Positions 21,309 through 31,666 of a DNA stretch of 64,000 nucleotides are shown in pieces. The translations under genes were made by a program, and so were the position numbers. Origin of the DNA: Cerrena zonata (Eukaryota > Basidiomycota > Agaricomycetes > Polyporales > Cerrenaceae); assembly GCA_038087015.1 (NCBI GenBank), contig JASBNA010000072.1, positions 1 to 64,000 on the forward strand. The letters run 5' to 3'. The stretch's first letter is position 1; every line of letters starts with the position of its first letter. A model generated the notes under the pieces. That model searched no databases, was not told where the DNA came from, and saw only the letters and a program-made list of their open reading frames with translations.

Positions 21309-23567
21309 TCATACCCCTGATGAGCCAAATTTATTTGCCCATTCTTCATATTCTTTCAACCCATCGGAACTAACCGATGGCCTTATATACTTCAAGCTCA
21401 GTTTAAAATCTTCTAATTGAATCGATCGGATTTTTTCGGTTGGAGTTGATAATAATAAATCTCCTAGCGATCTTAATGGTCCCATGGCTGAATCCTTTGC
21501 TAATGCAGTAATATCACTACCACTAAACCCTTCGGTTAACGAAATAAGCTGTTCAAAATCTTGTTCCAGTAATGTATGTTTTTGATACTTTAATAATTTT
21601 ATAATTTGTGCTTTTCTTGTTTCCAGTTCTGGTAATGGAATATATTGTCTTTTAACAAATCTTCTTCTAGCGGCTTCATCAATTGACCATGGTAAATTAG
21701 TTGCCCCCAATATTAAGACTTGGGATAATTTATTATTTGTATTTCCTCGTCCTGCTGCTGCGCTTGATAATTCTGACCATTGTACTAAAAATTCATTTTT
21801 GATTCTTCGACTACTTTCAACTTCTCCTTCAGTTCTAGAACTTAACAACGAATCAATTTCATCAATGAATACAATCGAGGGACTTAATTCTTTAGCTAAT
21901 AAAAATAACGCCTTAACTAATTTCTCACTTTCTCCTAAATATTTTGAAGTTAACGATGATGAACTGATTGAAAAAAATGTCGATTTTGATTCTGTGGCAA
22001 CCGCTCTAGCTAACATCGTTTTACCAGTCCCTGGCGGTCCGAATAATAACATCCCCCTAGTAGGTTCTCTTAAGCCTTTAAATAAATCTGGTCTTAAAAA
22101 TGGATATACCACCGCTTCTTTTAACAGATTTTTAGCCGCTTCTAATCCAACTATATCTTCCCAATATACTTCATCTCCGTGGACTACTATATCATTCAAA
22201 ATTTGTTTGGCAGCATTATAATCGATTCCTCGAATACTTTTAATTAATGCATCCTGTGCTTCTTCACTAATTGGCGCTTTACCTTCATCTTCAACTTCTT
22301 CAACTTCTTCAACTTCTTCCTCTTCGTCTTCATCATCACTTATATCGTCAATTGGTTTTGTGGTGGTTGGAACTCCTGTAGTTGGTGAAAGTATCCGTTT
22401 ATTCACTTGAGAATGAGGTTTAACTTCACTGGGTTTACCAATCACCTTGTAGTTATAAGAAATATTCAGCTTGGTCTTTGTAGTTGGCTTTGTCATTTGA
22501 GGTTTCTTAATTGGTTTTTTCGTCGATGGTTGTTGATTCACCTTCATCAATTGGTTAATATTAATTGGTTTGGGTTTAGTATAAATATATTTTTTCTTAG
22601 GCGGTGAAGGTGATTGATGTTGTCTGCTTACATCAGGAGTACTTTTCGATAATGCATTTCTTGGTGCAGGTTTTAATTTATCAACATTCGTACTACGCAA
22701 TCTAGGTGGAGGAGGTGGTGGTGGGACTGGTACCGGCGCAGGTGCTGCTGGTACCGGTGGTTTCTTATCATTAATTGATAAATCTTCTAAAGAATGACTA
22801 ATTGGACTAAAATAATCATGTTTCGGTATAGGTGGTGGAGGGCTTTCATCTAAATCAATTAAGGGAGGAGGTTGATCATTGGAATCATTTGAGGTAAAAC
22901 TATTAACTCTATCCCAATTTGAATTATTAAACTCAAAGGAATCTTGATCAAAATCGTCAAATAGTTTATCATCATCATTTGATTTAACTTTTTGAATATT
23001 GATTGAATTGTTTCTAGAATTATTAGCGTTTTTCGGTTTTTGCCAGGATAAAACAGCAGCTTTTTTAGAAGCAATTGAAATATTCGATAAACTACCATGG
23101 TTTGATTGGTTATTTTCAGCGTTTGGTCTTAAGCTTTTCAACATCGATCGATTATTTGAATTATTGGAATTATTGAAAGATTTCGATGTTCTTAACGATG
23201 GTACTGACAAATTCGACAGGTGATTAGTGGTATTAGAGGTGGTGGTCGTAACTTTTTTTTGTCTTCTTAATTTTTCATCAATTCTTAATTGAACTCTAAT
23301 CAAATGTTTAACATTTTCATCTCTAATACTTTTAATATCTTGCAATAGTTTCAATTCATCATTACTCAATTTAGACTGTTGTTTTTCGAATAAATCAGTT
23401 TTAAATAACAACGATGTATGTAAACTTTTCCATCCCTTCAATGCATCTTCAAACTTTTCTTCTTCTTCTAAAGTTAAATTCTTAACTGTAATATTACAGA
23501 CATCATTATAAGTTTGCTGAAGCTCCTCATATAATGATAATTGGGGAGGCTGTTTCCTCCTAAACAT
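21309..23567 (-). CDS. YTA6: MIT-domain AAA ATPase, Sap1/Yta6 (spastin/fidgetin) family
   Basis: The protein has 752 residues from the ATG at 23567. The frame continues upstream to 23648 but has no earlier ATG. The N-terminal 90 residues look like an MIT-type helical domain. A long basic, Ser/Pro-rich linker with poly-Pro and an acidic run (EDEEEEVEEVEEVEDE) follows. The AAA module has Walker A GPPGTGKT (about 507-514), Walker B IVFIDEIDSL and a sensor region LGATNLPWSIDEAARRRF, followed by a Vps4-type C-terminal helix. This is the meiotic-clade AAA architecture (spastin, katanin, fidgetin, Vps4). The closest S. cerevisiae relatives are the pair Sap1 and Yta6, and I cannot say which name applies. 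The family acts as ring-shaped unfoldases or severing factors. Confidence 0.88.
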   Translation of the reverse strand: MFRRKQPPQLSLYEELQQTYNDVCNITVKNLTLEEEEKFEDALKGWKSLHTSLLFKTDLFEKQQSKLSNDELKLLQDIKSIRDENVKHLIRVQLRIDEKLRRQKKVTTTTSNTTNHLSNLSVPSLRTSKSFNNSNNSNNRSMLKSLRPNAENNQSNHGSLSNISIASKKAAVLSWQKPKNANNSRNNSINIQKVKSNDDDKLFDDFDQDSFEFNNSNWDRVNSFTSNDSNDQPPPLIDLDESPPPPIPKHDYFSPISHSLEDLSINDKKPPVPAAPAPVPVPPPPPPPRLRSTNVDKLKPAPRNALSKSTPDVSRQHQSPSPPKKKYIYTKPKPININQLMKVNQQPSTKKPIKKPQMTKPTTKTKLNISYNYKVIGKPSEVKPHSQVNKRILSPTTGVPTTTKPIDDISDDEDEEEEVEEVEEVEDEGKAPISEEAQDALIKSIRGIDYNAAKQILNDIVVHGDEVYWEDIVGLEAAKNLLKEAVVYPFLRPDLFKGLREPTRGMLLFGPPGTGKTMLARAVATESKSTFFSISSSSLTSKYLGESEKLVKALFLLAKELSPSIVFIDEIDSLLSSRTEGEVESSRRIKNEFLVQWSELSSAAAGRGNTNNKLSQVLILGATNLPWSIDEAARRRFVKRQYIPLPELETRKAQIIKLLKYQKHTLLEQDFEQLISLTEGFSGSDITALAKDSAMGPLRSLGDLLLSTPTEKIRSIQLEDFKLSLKYIRPSVSSDGLKEYEEWANKFGSSGV

Positions 23568-24577
23568 ATTCTCTTGAACTATGAAAATGCAAACACCTAC
23601 TAATGTGATTGGTAAGTAATGGTGGACGTTAGTAAATGTGATGAGCAAATGTGATGGGCAAATGTGACTGGCAATGTGAATAAAGAATGATCACTTATAT
23701 TCAAGATTCCGTTACTATATTAAGAAACTTGGAAAAGATATGGGCTACCAATGAAAAGGGTTTCTCACTTGATTTTTATCTTTCAGTGGGTGCTCAACTA
23801 AAACCTAAGCCAATTCGATCTATTCAAACCGGTCTGTACTCAACTCTGGAGAATTATAAGCTCATACAATAACCGTATAATACAATAACCGTATAATACA
23901 ATAACCGTATAATCAATAACCGTATAATCAATAACCAAGTTTATAACATACAACTATGCAAATGCTTAGCCGCTGTCATTTTTTCTAACATCACGTTAAT
24001 TGCTTCAAGCCTTTACACCCATACACCCAAAAAAAAAAAAAAAACTTCGTCTTACAGTCTACAGTACTATATGTCGTGATATAACGGGATCCCCTTGAGT
24101 TTTCAACCCCAAGGAAATGCTTGATAACCACTGCTTCATCTGTCCGAAATTATTCAACTGTAGGTCAACAACCTTGCAACCACAGACACCACCAACCCTA
24201 ACAATATAAATCCATAGTGACACCTCCCTAACCTAATAGGCAAGACGTCGAATAAATAAAGCTTTCAACACAAGGCTGAGCGAGCCGGCAGCACTGCAAT
24301 CACAAGACATTAAACTAATCCAACAGCCTTAATATTTCTGCATTCGGAGGTCAACTTTCAAAGAAGCAAGAAGAAAACAACCCGAAAACTGAAAGTTTTC
24401 TAGCCGGATTGTAGTTGTATTTATAGGAAGTTTTTTTTGATGAGATGCCGCCAGTAGGGTAACCCTTTGGGAGGAAGAAGAAGGGTCGTGTAGGGTTGCT
24501 CGATTATGGGTCTGGGGGAAATATTAACAAATAAAGACCAGGTTGTTCACCCGGTAGATTATCATTAAGGGAGTGAA
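23568..24577. other. Divergent intergenic region with minisatellite
   Basis: This is the shared upstream region of the AAA ATPase (minus) and the Apq12-like gene (plus). It contains a small 61-codon ATG frame at 23687..23872 with no recognisable domain, the tandem repeat at 23866..23936, and a poly(A) tract near 24028. Confidence 0.5.
23866..23936 (+). repeat. 16-nt minisatellite, about 4.5 copies
   Basis: The unit ACAATAACCGTATAAT occurs three times in perfect register (23866, 23882, 23898). One 15-nt copy lacking the first A follows at 23914, then a partial copy to 23936. Confidence 0.9.
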
Positions 24578-25174
24578 ATGGTGGTGAAAGAGATTATAGT
24601 TAGGGTACTCAGTGTACTTGTGAGTGTATTTGTTGTTGTCTTAAATAATACGGCGACACTTGTGGGGTATTGCAATGCAAATTATCCTCAAGTGACTCAA
24701 ATAGTGATTGGATTAGTTGCAATTTATTTAATGATTAAACTATGTATGAAGGCGTTTAGGTTATGGGTTAGACTAGTGATACAAACGCTTAAGTTTGTGA
24801 TGGTGGTGAGTTTGATCATTTTATGTTTTATTGTATACTTAAGGGGGTTTAACCGCTTTATAGATCAGGATATACCGTTTATCACTAACATTTTAAAAGA
24901 CCCCCAATCTTTTAAGCTGAATTTCTCGTATAGCAATTGGTTTGCAGGGTTTGAATACGGAGATTGTATAAATGATTTTTTACAGGATTCTACTTTTAAA
25001 GTCGAAATTGACCATGATTATATTGATTATTTAAAAGATCAAAAAGAAAAGTTACTTGATGAAGATTTCATTCAAGATACTTATGAAAATATTAACGATT
25101 TTGTTAAGTCATATAATATTGAATATGATGTTAATGAAATAGGTAATCATGTTTATGAATTTTTAGGTCGATAA
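24578..25174 (+). CDS. APQ12: Apq12-like nuclear envelope/ER membrane protein
   Basis: A 198-residue protein has two hydrophobic segments at about 42-65 and 72-92, the second ending in LIILCFIVYLRGFNRFIDQD. The short N-terminus with a first hydrophobic helix, the membrane pair and the VYLRG turn match the Apq12 family. These are small ER/nuclear-envelope proteins needed for nuclear pore assembly and membrane fluidity, working with Brl1 and Brr6. The C-terminal tail (about 100-198) is acidic, making the protein longer than S. cerevisiae Apq12 (138). The stop codon lies only 4 bases from the convergent MFS gene's stop, so the transcripts must overlap. Confidence 0.6.
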   Translation: MVVKEIIVRVLSVLVSVFVVVLNNTATLVGYCNANYPQVTQIVIGLVAIYLMIKLCMKAFRLWVRLVIQTLKFVMVVSLIILCFIVYLRGFNRFIDQDIPFITNILKDPQSFKLNFSYSNWFAGFEYGDCINDFLQDSTFKVEIDHDYIDYLKDQKEKLLDEDFIQDTYENINDFVKSYNIEYDVNEIGNHVYEFLGR

Positions 25175-25178
25175 AAGT

Positions 25179-26879
25179 TTATTTTAAGATGAAATTTTTC
25201 CATTTAGATCGATTTTCATCTTCTTTAATTGAAATTTCATCGATACAAGACATTCCTTTATCTTTAATTGGGATACAGGCTAATAAGCAAATTGCAATTA
25301 GGGGTATAAGTAAATAATAAACATTTCTCAAAGATTTCATATACATTGATCTTATCAATTTTAATTGTTGTTGATTTAAATTTGATAAATCTGCTCTTGA
25401 ATAAATATTTTGCTTAATATAATTTAAAAAATTTTTGGATAAAATTGAATTTTCATTTTGCAATTCATTATCAACTTGTGTTATTAATGTATTGGTCATA
25501 ATTAATGAACATATGGCTATTCCAACTGCTCCTCCAAATGATCTAATTACATTTCTGGTGGAGATAACCACTGCTCGATCAGCTTTTCTGGATTGTGCTT
25601 GACAGGCAACCATTGATGGTTGGAAAACTGATCCCACACCAAAACCCATTATTATTAAAACAATGGTAATATCGACAATTGATGAATTTTCATTCCAAGT
25701 TAATAATAAACAATTTCCCAATAACCATAATGAAAATCCAGCATATATCACCACAATATAATGTCCACACCAACTCATATAAGCACCTGCCAGTATAGAA
25801 CTTACTGCCATTGGCAAGACTAACGGGAACATTAAGATTGCTGATCGAATGATACTGAAACCTCTAACTAATTGATAATAATACGGAGTATAGTAAATAA
25901 ATCCATAATAAGTCATACCAAAGAAAAAATTTGTCAGTAATAAGAAACTTAGCGAAGGAGTTTTAAATAATCTAAGAGGAATCATTGGTAATTCGGGGAT
26001 TTTCCATTCAATAAATAGAAAAGTAATTAATGAAACTCCTCCTAAACAGAAAAAAATTATTATAATTTTTGAATTCCATGAATAAGTTGATCCACCACCA
26101 CTAATTGGAATTAATAATAAGGTTAATGCTGCACTACTCATTACAACTCCCAAATAATCGATTTTCTTGAATTTTTGTCTCATTGTTAATATTTGATTCA
26201 ACTCTTTCTTTCGATCTTCAATTAAGAAATAAACAGTGATAAAAATTATTGCACACAATGGTGGAGTTAATCGATAAAAATTTCTCCAAGTTGAATGTTC
26301 AATAAAACCAGCCATGATCAAAGGACTAAAAGCGTTTGATATTCCAATGGTTGATCCTAATATACCTTGAAATTTACCTCTTTGTTTTAATGTTACAATA
26401 TCGCTAACTATTGTCATTGAGATTGATTGGATTCCTCCTGCTCCAATTCCTGAAAAAGCTCTTAAAATATAATATTGCACTCCAGTCCTAACAAATCCAC
26501 ATCCTAAATTTGCAATACCTAATAATGCCAAACTACCTAATAACATATTTTTCCTTCCAAAAATATCAGCAAATCTACCGAAAAGTACTTGACAAACAGT
26601 ATTAGCTAATAATGAAGCAGTTCCTGCCCAGTTAATTGTGGTTTCAGCATGTAAATCTTTAGCAATACTGGCTAATCCAATAGTAACACTAGTCTGATCG
26701 GCAAATGCTATAAACAATGCAGTAGCCATGGCTGCAAAACTAATCAATAATTTTTTCAAAGGTAAGATATTTACATGAGCATCGCCAAGTCTATCAGCTA
26801 AATTTTGGTCTTGAGACAGCTTCTCTAAATCCGCATCGTTAACTACGGTCTTATCATCCAATTTCCCTTCTTGTTCCAT
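25179..26879 (-). CDS. MFS multidrug/basic-amino-acid type transporter, DHA2-like (copy 2)
   Basis: The ATG at 26879 gives 566 residues (MEQEGKLDD...). The open frame reaches 26915 but without an earlier ATG. About 14 membrane segments are present, with motif A GRFADIFGRK and the antiporter-type glycine-rich region GIGAGGIQS. It is closely related along its whole length to the transporter at 9742..11697, including identical blocks such as QPSMVACQAQSRKADRAVV against QPTMVACQAQSKKADRAVV. It lacks copy 1's long N-terminal extension and its C-terminal tail. Substrate unknown: the family includes drug exporters and vacuolar basic-amino-acid importers. Confidence 0.85.
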   Translation of the reverse strand: MEQEGKLDDKTVVNDADLEKLSQDQNLADRLGDAHVNILPLKKLLISFAAMATALFIAFADQTSVTIGLASIAKDLHAETTINWAGTASLLANTVCQVLFGRFADIFGRKNMLLGSLALLGIANLGCGFVRTGVQYYILRAFSGIGAGGIQSISMTIVSDIVTLKQRGKFQGILGSTIGISNAFSPLIMAGFIEHSTWRNFYRLTPPLCAIIFITVYFLIEDRKKELNQILTMRQKFKKIDYLGVVMSSAALTLLLIPISGGGSTYSWNSKIIIIFFCLGGVSLITFLFIEWKIPELPMIPLRLFKTPSLSFLLLTNFFFGMTYYGFIYYTPYYYQLVRGFSIIRSAILMFPLVLPMAVSSILAGAYMSWCGHYIVVIYAGFSLWLLGNCLLLTWNENSSIVDITIVLIIMGFGVGSVFQPSMVACQAQSRKADRAVVISTRNVIRSFGGAVGIAICSLIMTNTLITQVDNELQNENSILSKNFLNYIKQNIYSRADLSNLNQQQLKLIRSMYMKSLRNVYYLLIPLIAICLLACIPIKDKGMSCIDEISIKEDENRSKWKNFILK

Positions 26880-27958
26880 TTTTCCTACTACCCCAATTAT
26901 CACTTCAAAAAGCAAAAACTAACAAACAGTCTCCCAGTTGGCCACTACTTGATACTTGAAAAAAAAAAATTCATCTACTTTTCAAAATTCATCTTTCAAC
27001 TAGTTGCTAACATTTGATTCCGTTGAAGTATCTTATCAGCAGTGATGGAATTGAGGTGGTATCACCGACATCTCCGACACTACCACCGAGCTCTTCCGCG
27101 AGACCACCGGAGTTCAACCCTCCAAACCTCCAACCCTCCAATGGAACCTCTTCACAAAACCAGAATTCTAGAAGCCAGTCGTGAACCACACCCTGGCGCC
27201 GATTCCCAGATTGTCCAGATTCGATCCAAACTTCTAAAAGTCATTGGAAACGAGCTAAAGCTTAATTATAATTATTTTTGTCGCTGCTCATCATTGTGAT
27301 CGATTTAGGATTTATTTTAAAACCTCCAAGTGCTTACTCCACAAGTTAGGCTAAATGAAATAAAAAAATTGAAAGGAAAAATCGTACGATTTTTGCAAAT
27401 TAACGTGTTTGAAAGCTATCGGGATTATTTTTAATGTTGATGCAATTGCGAGTTGCATGTACATCATGTCTCTATAAGAATGTAGCCAATTGTATTGATC
27501 TTTTGTACATCAATGAAACAACTCATATTGTGCTTCCAAAATTCAACTATTTTTAAATGGATTTAACTCTCTGAGCAGATGTCGGAAGTTTGAATTTGTT
27601 GGAAAAAAATAAAGAAAATAGAAGAAAAAAATAAGAAAAACGTTGGGGATTATTAAGAATATCTACATGAACCCAATTCTACCAAATTCCACGGCCTTTT
27701 CTCTTGAGTATTCAGCACTTTTAATAGCTAGAGGTGTCCCCCGAGTGTAAGATCCATATTGGCGACGTGCAACTACCGTGATTTTTTCCTTTTCTCTGGT
27801 TTTTTCTTTGAGGTACGGGTGTTGTGGTTTCGTGTCGTGGCTAATATGGGAAAGCCTTTTCATTTGGTGTACGATAACATCAGTGAAAAAAACGTGATGT
27901 AGATTGATGCTGTCTTTTCAAATAGATTCATCAATTGTTTGTTATACGGTAAGGTAAG
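26880..27958. other. Intergenic region with a GC-richer open frame
   Basis: This 1.08 kb lies upstream of both the MFS copy 2 and the CAJ1-type gene. An 84-codon ATG frame at 27045..27299 sits in a noticeably GC-richer patch but matches no family I know. The remainder is AT-rich with short A tracts. Confidence 0.4.
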
Positions 27959-29400
27959 ATGGTTAAGGATACCAAGTATTATGATATTTTAGGGGTAGAG
28001 CCAACTGCCACTGAAGCAGAGTTGAAAAAAGGCTTATAGAAAGCAAGCAATTAGATTGCATCCCGATAAAAATGGTAATGATCCTGAAGCAGCCGCTAAA
28101 TTTCAAGAATTAGGTGAAGCTTATGGGGTATTACAAAATAAAGAATCAAGACAATTATATGATGAGGTTGGATTGGAAGACTTGAAGAATCATTCTATGG
28201 GAGCAGAAGCCACCGATATTGATCCAAGTGAATTTTTCAGAATGATTTTTGGAGGTGATAGTTTTAAAGACTGGATTGGTGAATTAACCATGTTATCTGA
28301 ATTAAGTAAAACTGCAGAGGTTTTGGATAAAGGAGATGAAGAGAATGAAAACATTGATCAAGAAGTTAAGCAAGAACAAGTTTCTGGAAGTGCTAATGAG
28401 ACTAATACCTCGCATACATCAGAAGGAGTATCTCAAGGAGTATCTGATTTAACCTTTGAGTAGTGAAGGTAAGAGCGAAGGTAAGAGTGAAGGTACGAGT
28501 GAAACGCAAGTAGGTGCAGGTAAAACAAATGAAGAATTAGCAGCAGAAGCTAAGAAGAAAAAACAAAAAATTACTCAAGAACAAAGAGAAGAAATATATA
28601 GATTACACGAAGAACAAAAGAAAGCAAAAGAAGAAAGAGTTAATGAATTATCAGCTCTTTTATTACAACGTATTGAAAAATATCAAAGCGTTATTGGAAA
28701 TGACGAAAGCTTCCAACAATTTCAAAAAAAATTAAATCAAGAATTTGAAGACTTGAAAATTGAAAGCTTTGGTATTCAATTATTACATTTGATTGGTAAG
28801 ATCTATAATGATCAGTCAACTGCTACAATTCAAGCTTGTAAGACTTTTGGTGTTCTGAAATTATATACTAGTGTTAAACTGAAAACAAGTAGAATGAAAA
28901 GTGGGTTTTCTATTTTGAAAACTGCAATTGATGCTCAGGTAACTGCTCAAGAAATGGCTAAAGAACAAGAGCTTTTGGAAGCCTCTGGCACTGAGCTAAC
29001 TGATGAAGAAAGATATAGACATGCTGAATTAGAAAAATTAATTACCGGTAAATTATTAGCAACTGCTTGGGCTTCTACTAAATTTGAAGTTATTGGTATT
29101 TTGAATAAAGTTTGTAATAAATTGTTGAATGATAAGACTTTATCGAAAAAGGACAGAATCAAAAGAGCCGAAGCTGTTCAGTTCATTGGTAAGCAAATGT
29201 TATTAGTTGAAAGATCGCCTGATGAAGATGAAGATGCTCGAATTTTTGAAGAAATGATGGCTGATGCTACTGCTAAAAAATCTAAAAAGAAAGGTAAAAA
29301 CGTCGGCTTGAGCGATCAAGACCTCGAGGCTTATATGAGAAACTTAGCCGAAGAAGACGCTGAAGAAGAGACCAAAGAAACTAAGGAAACTAAATCTTAG
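27959..29400 (+). CDS. CAJ1: CAJ1-type J-domain protein, frameshifted twice as read
   Basis: The gene begins at ATG 27959 (MVKDTKYYDILGVEPTATEA) and is spread over three frames. The first break is at the A6GG run 28025..28032, inside the J domain. One base too many there turns LKKAYRK into a stop. The HPD motif (LHPDKNGND) and the rest of the J domain follow in the next frame, with DASEYF-like DPSEFFRMIFGGDSFKDW. The second break is at CCTTT 28453..28457, after which the C-terminal DnaJ-X domain (28456..29400) reads cleanly. Removing one base at each site gives 479 codons. Caj1 and Djp1 are Hsp40 co-chaperones that stimulate Hsp70; Djp1 helps peroxisomal and mitochondrial import. A 12-nt in-frame repeat encodes EGKS units at about 28467-28505. 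As the sequence is otherwise well conserved, base-calling error is as likely as real inactivation. Confidence 0.82.
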
Positions 29401-29566
29401 TGACTATATATATATATATGTATTTAATGGATGCTAAAAAAAAAAAAAAAAAAAAACTAGTGATTATAATCGTAGTGCGCACGACTAAGCTCAAAAGAAA
29501 AAACTCGGTGAAGGCAAATAAATCATCACCTACTAATAACTCCAAGTTCATTTAAGTAAATCAATC

Positions 29567-29839
29567 ATGGCTTCCATTGCAAATACCCAAAAGCTTTCCT
29601 TGTATAAACAGTTATTGGAAAAATCATCCAAGTTTGATAACTATAACTTCAGAGCTTACGCTAAACGCAGAATCATTGACAGTTTTAAAGAACACCAAAA
29701 TTTGAAAGATGAAGAATTGATTAGAAAACACTATAACGATGGGGTTAATCAATTAGCCATGTTGCACAGACAAACTTCCATTTCCCAAATGTATACTTTC
29801 GATAAGTTGGTTGTTGAACCATTGAAAAAACATCATTGA
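29567..29839 (+). CDS. ISD11: Isd11, LYR-family partner of the Nfs1 desulfurase
   Basis: This complete 90-residue protein has the LYR-type start LSLYKQLLEKSSKFDNYNFR and AYAKRRIIDSFKEHQNL. It is close to S. cerevisiae Isd11 (94 residues). Isd11 (LYRM4) binds the mitochondrial acyl carrier protein and stabilises the cysteine desulfurase Nfs1 in the matrix for iron-sulfur cluster assembly. It is all-helical, with no targeting peptide visible. Confidence 0.9.
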   Translation: MASIANTQKLSLYKQLLEKSSKFDNYNFRAYAKRRIIDSFKEHQNLKDEELIRKHYNDGVNQLAMLHRQTSISQMYTFDKLVVEPLKKHH

Positions 29840-31666
29840 TTTGTTCCTGGAGATATACGGTTGAACACCAAAAAAAAATGAAATATCAAAAAAAAAAAAT
29901 CAAAAAAAAATATATATATTCAAAAATCAAAAAATTAATATCTTAAACCATGTTTATAGTATATGAGTGACGAATCATTCCTTTGGAAGTCGATTGTCTG
30001 TTCGATTCAGTTCTCTTGGTGTGAAGGAAGTTTAGAGTTAGTCTAATGAAAAAGTACTTGCAGTCGATTACGAATTTGAACAATCGAACTAAAAATGAAA
30101 AGGATCCAACTGATCAATAATTGCTAGAACAAACACTGATACGAAGTGGCGGTTTAAAGTTTTTGAGTACCCAAAAATGAATTCAGGCTTGCTTTGAACG
30201 GGCCGTCCCTCTTCTTTAATTCTGTGTCAATGGTCAATGAGGTGACATCTCTGGATTAAGCTACTTCTTCACTCCATTCCCGCTTCCAAATAGGTTTTAA
30301 TAAATTATTTATGTGTATCGACCATTGTAGGAGTTTTTGCTCGATTATAACCTGACTCTTGCTGCTCCAATACTAGTCTGTAACATTCGACGTGTAGCAA
30401 TAACGGTTTCATGTCTCACATTTGGCTTAGACTGAAAACTCCACAAATTGTATTCCGGGATTCGGGATTCGAAAACGCTCACCAAGAATTTTATTTGATT
30501 TGTGCCTGGGCCTCAGCCAAAAAAGTGATGTATTTTTTGCCTGTCAAAAAACGGGACGGGAACTGATTTATCTGATAAGAGATATTTTGGCAATGGTCTT
30601 AACGGGTGCTGGAATCAACACTGTCGAGCCCTTCTGCAAACATAAGGTTTTCGGTGTAGGCTTAACAGTTACCACTCTCAGTAATATCTGGTGGAATTAC
30701 CTTGGAAAGTTTCCATCTGATTGTGTTGTTCGGGTATACTGAAAAGCCACGCAAGGTTGATGGAGGCTTCTGAATGGCTGCATTCTTTGAACACTTTCCT
30801 TTTTTTTTTTCCTGTCTCCTTTCACACCCATTTCATGTGAAGTCCATGTAGTCCGTACTCTCCGTATGATAGAGTTACCCTTACGACTAGATGTTTTAGA
30901 TATATGTTTGGAACTCAATTTTCATTTGCAACATTTTCCGTGCTCTGGTATGATTTTTGAGGTTTTTAACTGGATGGTTGGTTACATTTCAAGTGGTTGG
31001 GTTGCAATAAATGTGTTTCAATTCTAAATTTGATCATGTCAAAATTGTTACGGCTCATCAAGAGTTAGTTTATTAACCTAGCCTCGTTATGCTTAATGCC
31101 TATTGTTTCGAAATGCAATAATGCCTTTTCCATTATTAGCAAGAGCTCTTATGCAGCCCTTCTGATTGATCTGATAACGTCAACTTTTCACATCCAGAGA
31201 AAAAGAAAGGTCCTATTGATTGTCCTGCGTTTTTTTTTTTTTTTTTTCAATTCGACTTACATTAAGTTATTGTTGGAGGAAAGAAAGTCAACTAGATCTC
31301 GAGCTAAAGAATTCTTCTCTTAATAGCAAACTTAGTTACGGGCATCGGATCCTAACGATATAACCAATTAAGCCCATTTCATTTAAAATTCAGCTCTTAG
31401 GAGTGTGAAGTGGTTACATTTCTTTTCTTTTGTCCTTTTGATTTCTATATGGTTTGTATCTTTATCCATCCTTTAGTTTTGTTAACCTTCGTAAGGCGCC
31501 TTAAACAACTTCTTTTAGAAATGTTATTTTGTTGAAGGGCTTCCTTCTGAAACTAAATTGGGTTGTTGGGTTTCTATATAACTGCTTCGATTCCCTCTTT
31601 AGCCTCTTTTCCACTTTTCTTCAATACTCTTTCAACAAGTCATTTGTCTTATAATATCAAAAAAAA
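29840..31666. other. Intergenic region, nothing recognised
   Basis: This 1.8 kb region holds A-rich repeats just after ISD11 (29870-29940) and T tracts near 30799 and 31232. Open frames at 30500 and 31096 look like chance. The last few hundred bases are the ferric reductase promoter, where I could not pick out a confident iron-responsive site. Confidence 0.5.

Noticed and set aside
23687..23872. 61-codon ATG frame near the AAA ATPase gene
   Set aside because: Composition is plausible for a protein, but no motif, no match, and it ends at a minisatellite; too weak to list as a gene.
28453..28463. Programmed +1 frameshift in the CAJ1-type gene
   Set aside because: Neither break has a known slippery heptamer such as CUU-AGG-C; two shifts in one housekeeping gene are better explained by extra bases.
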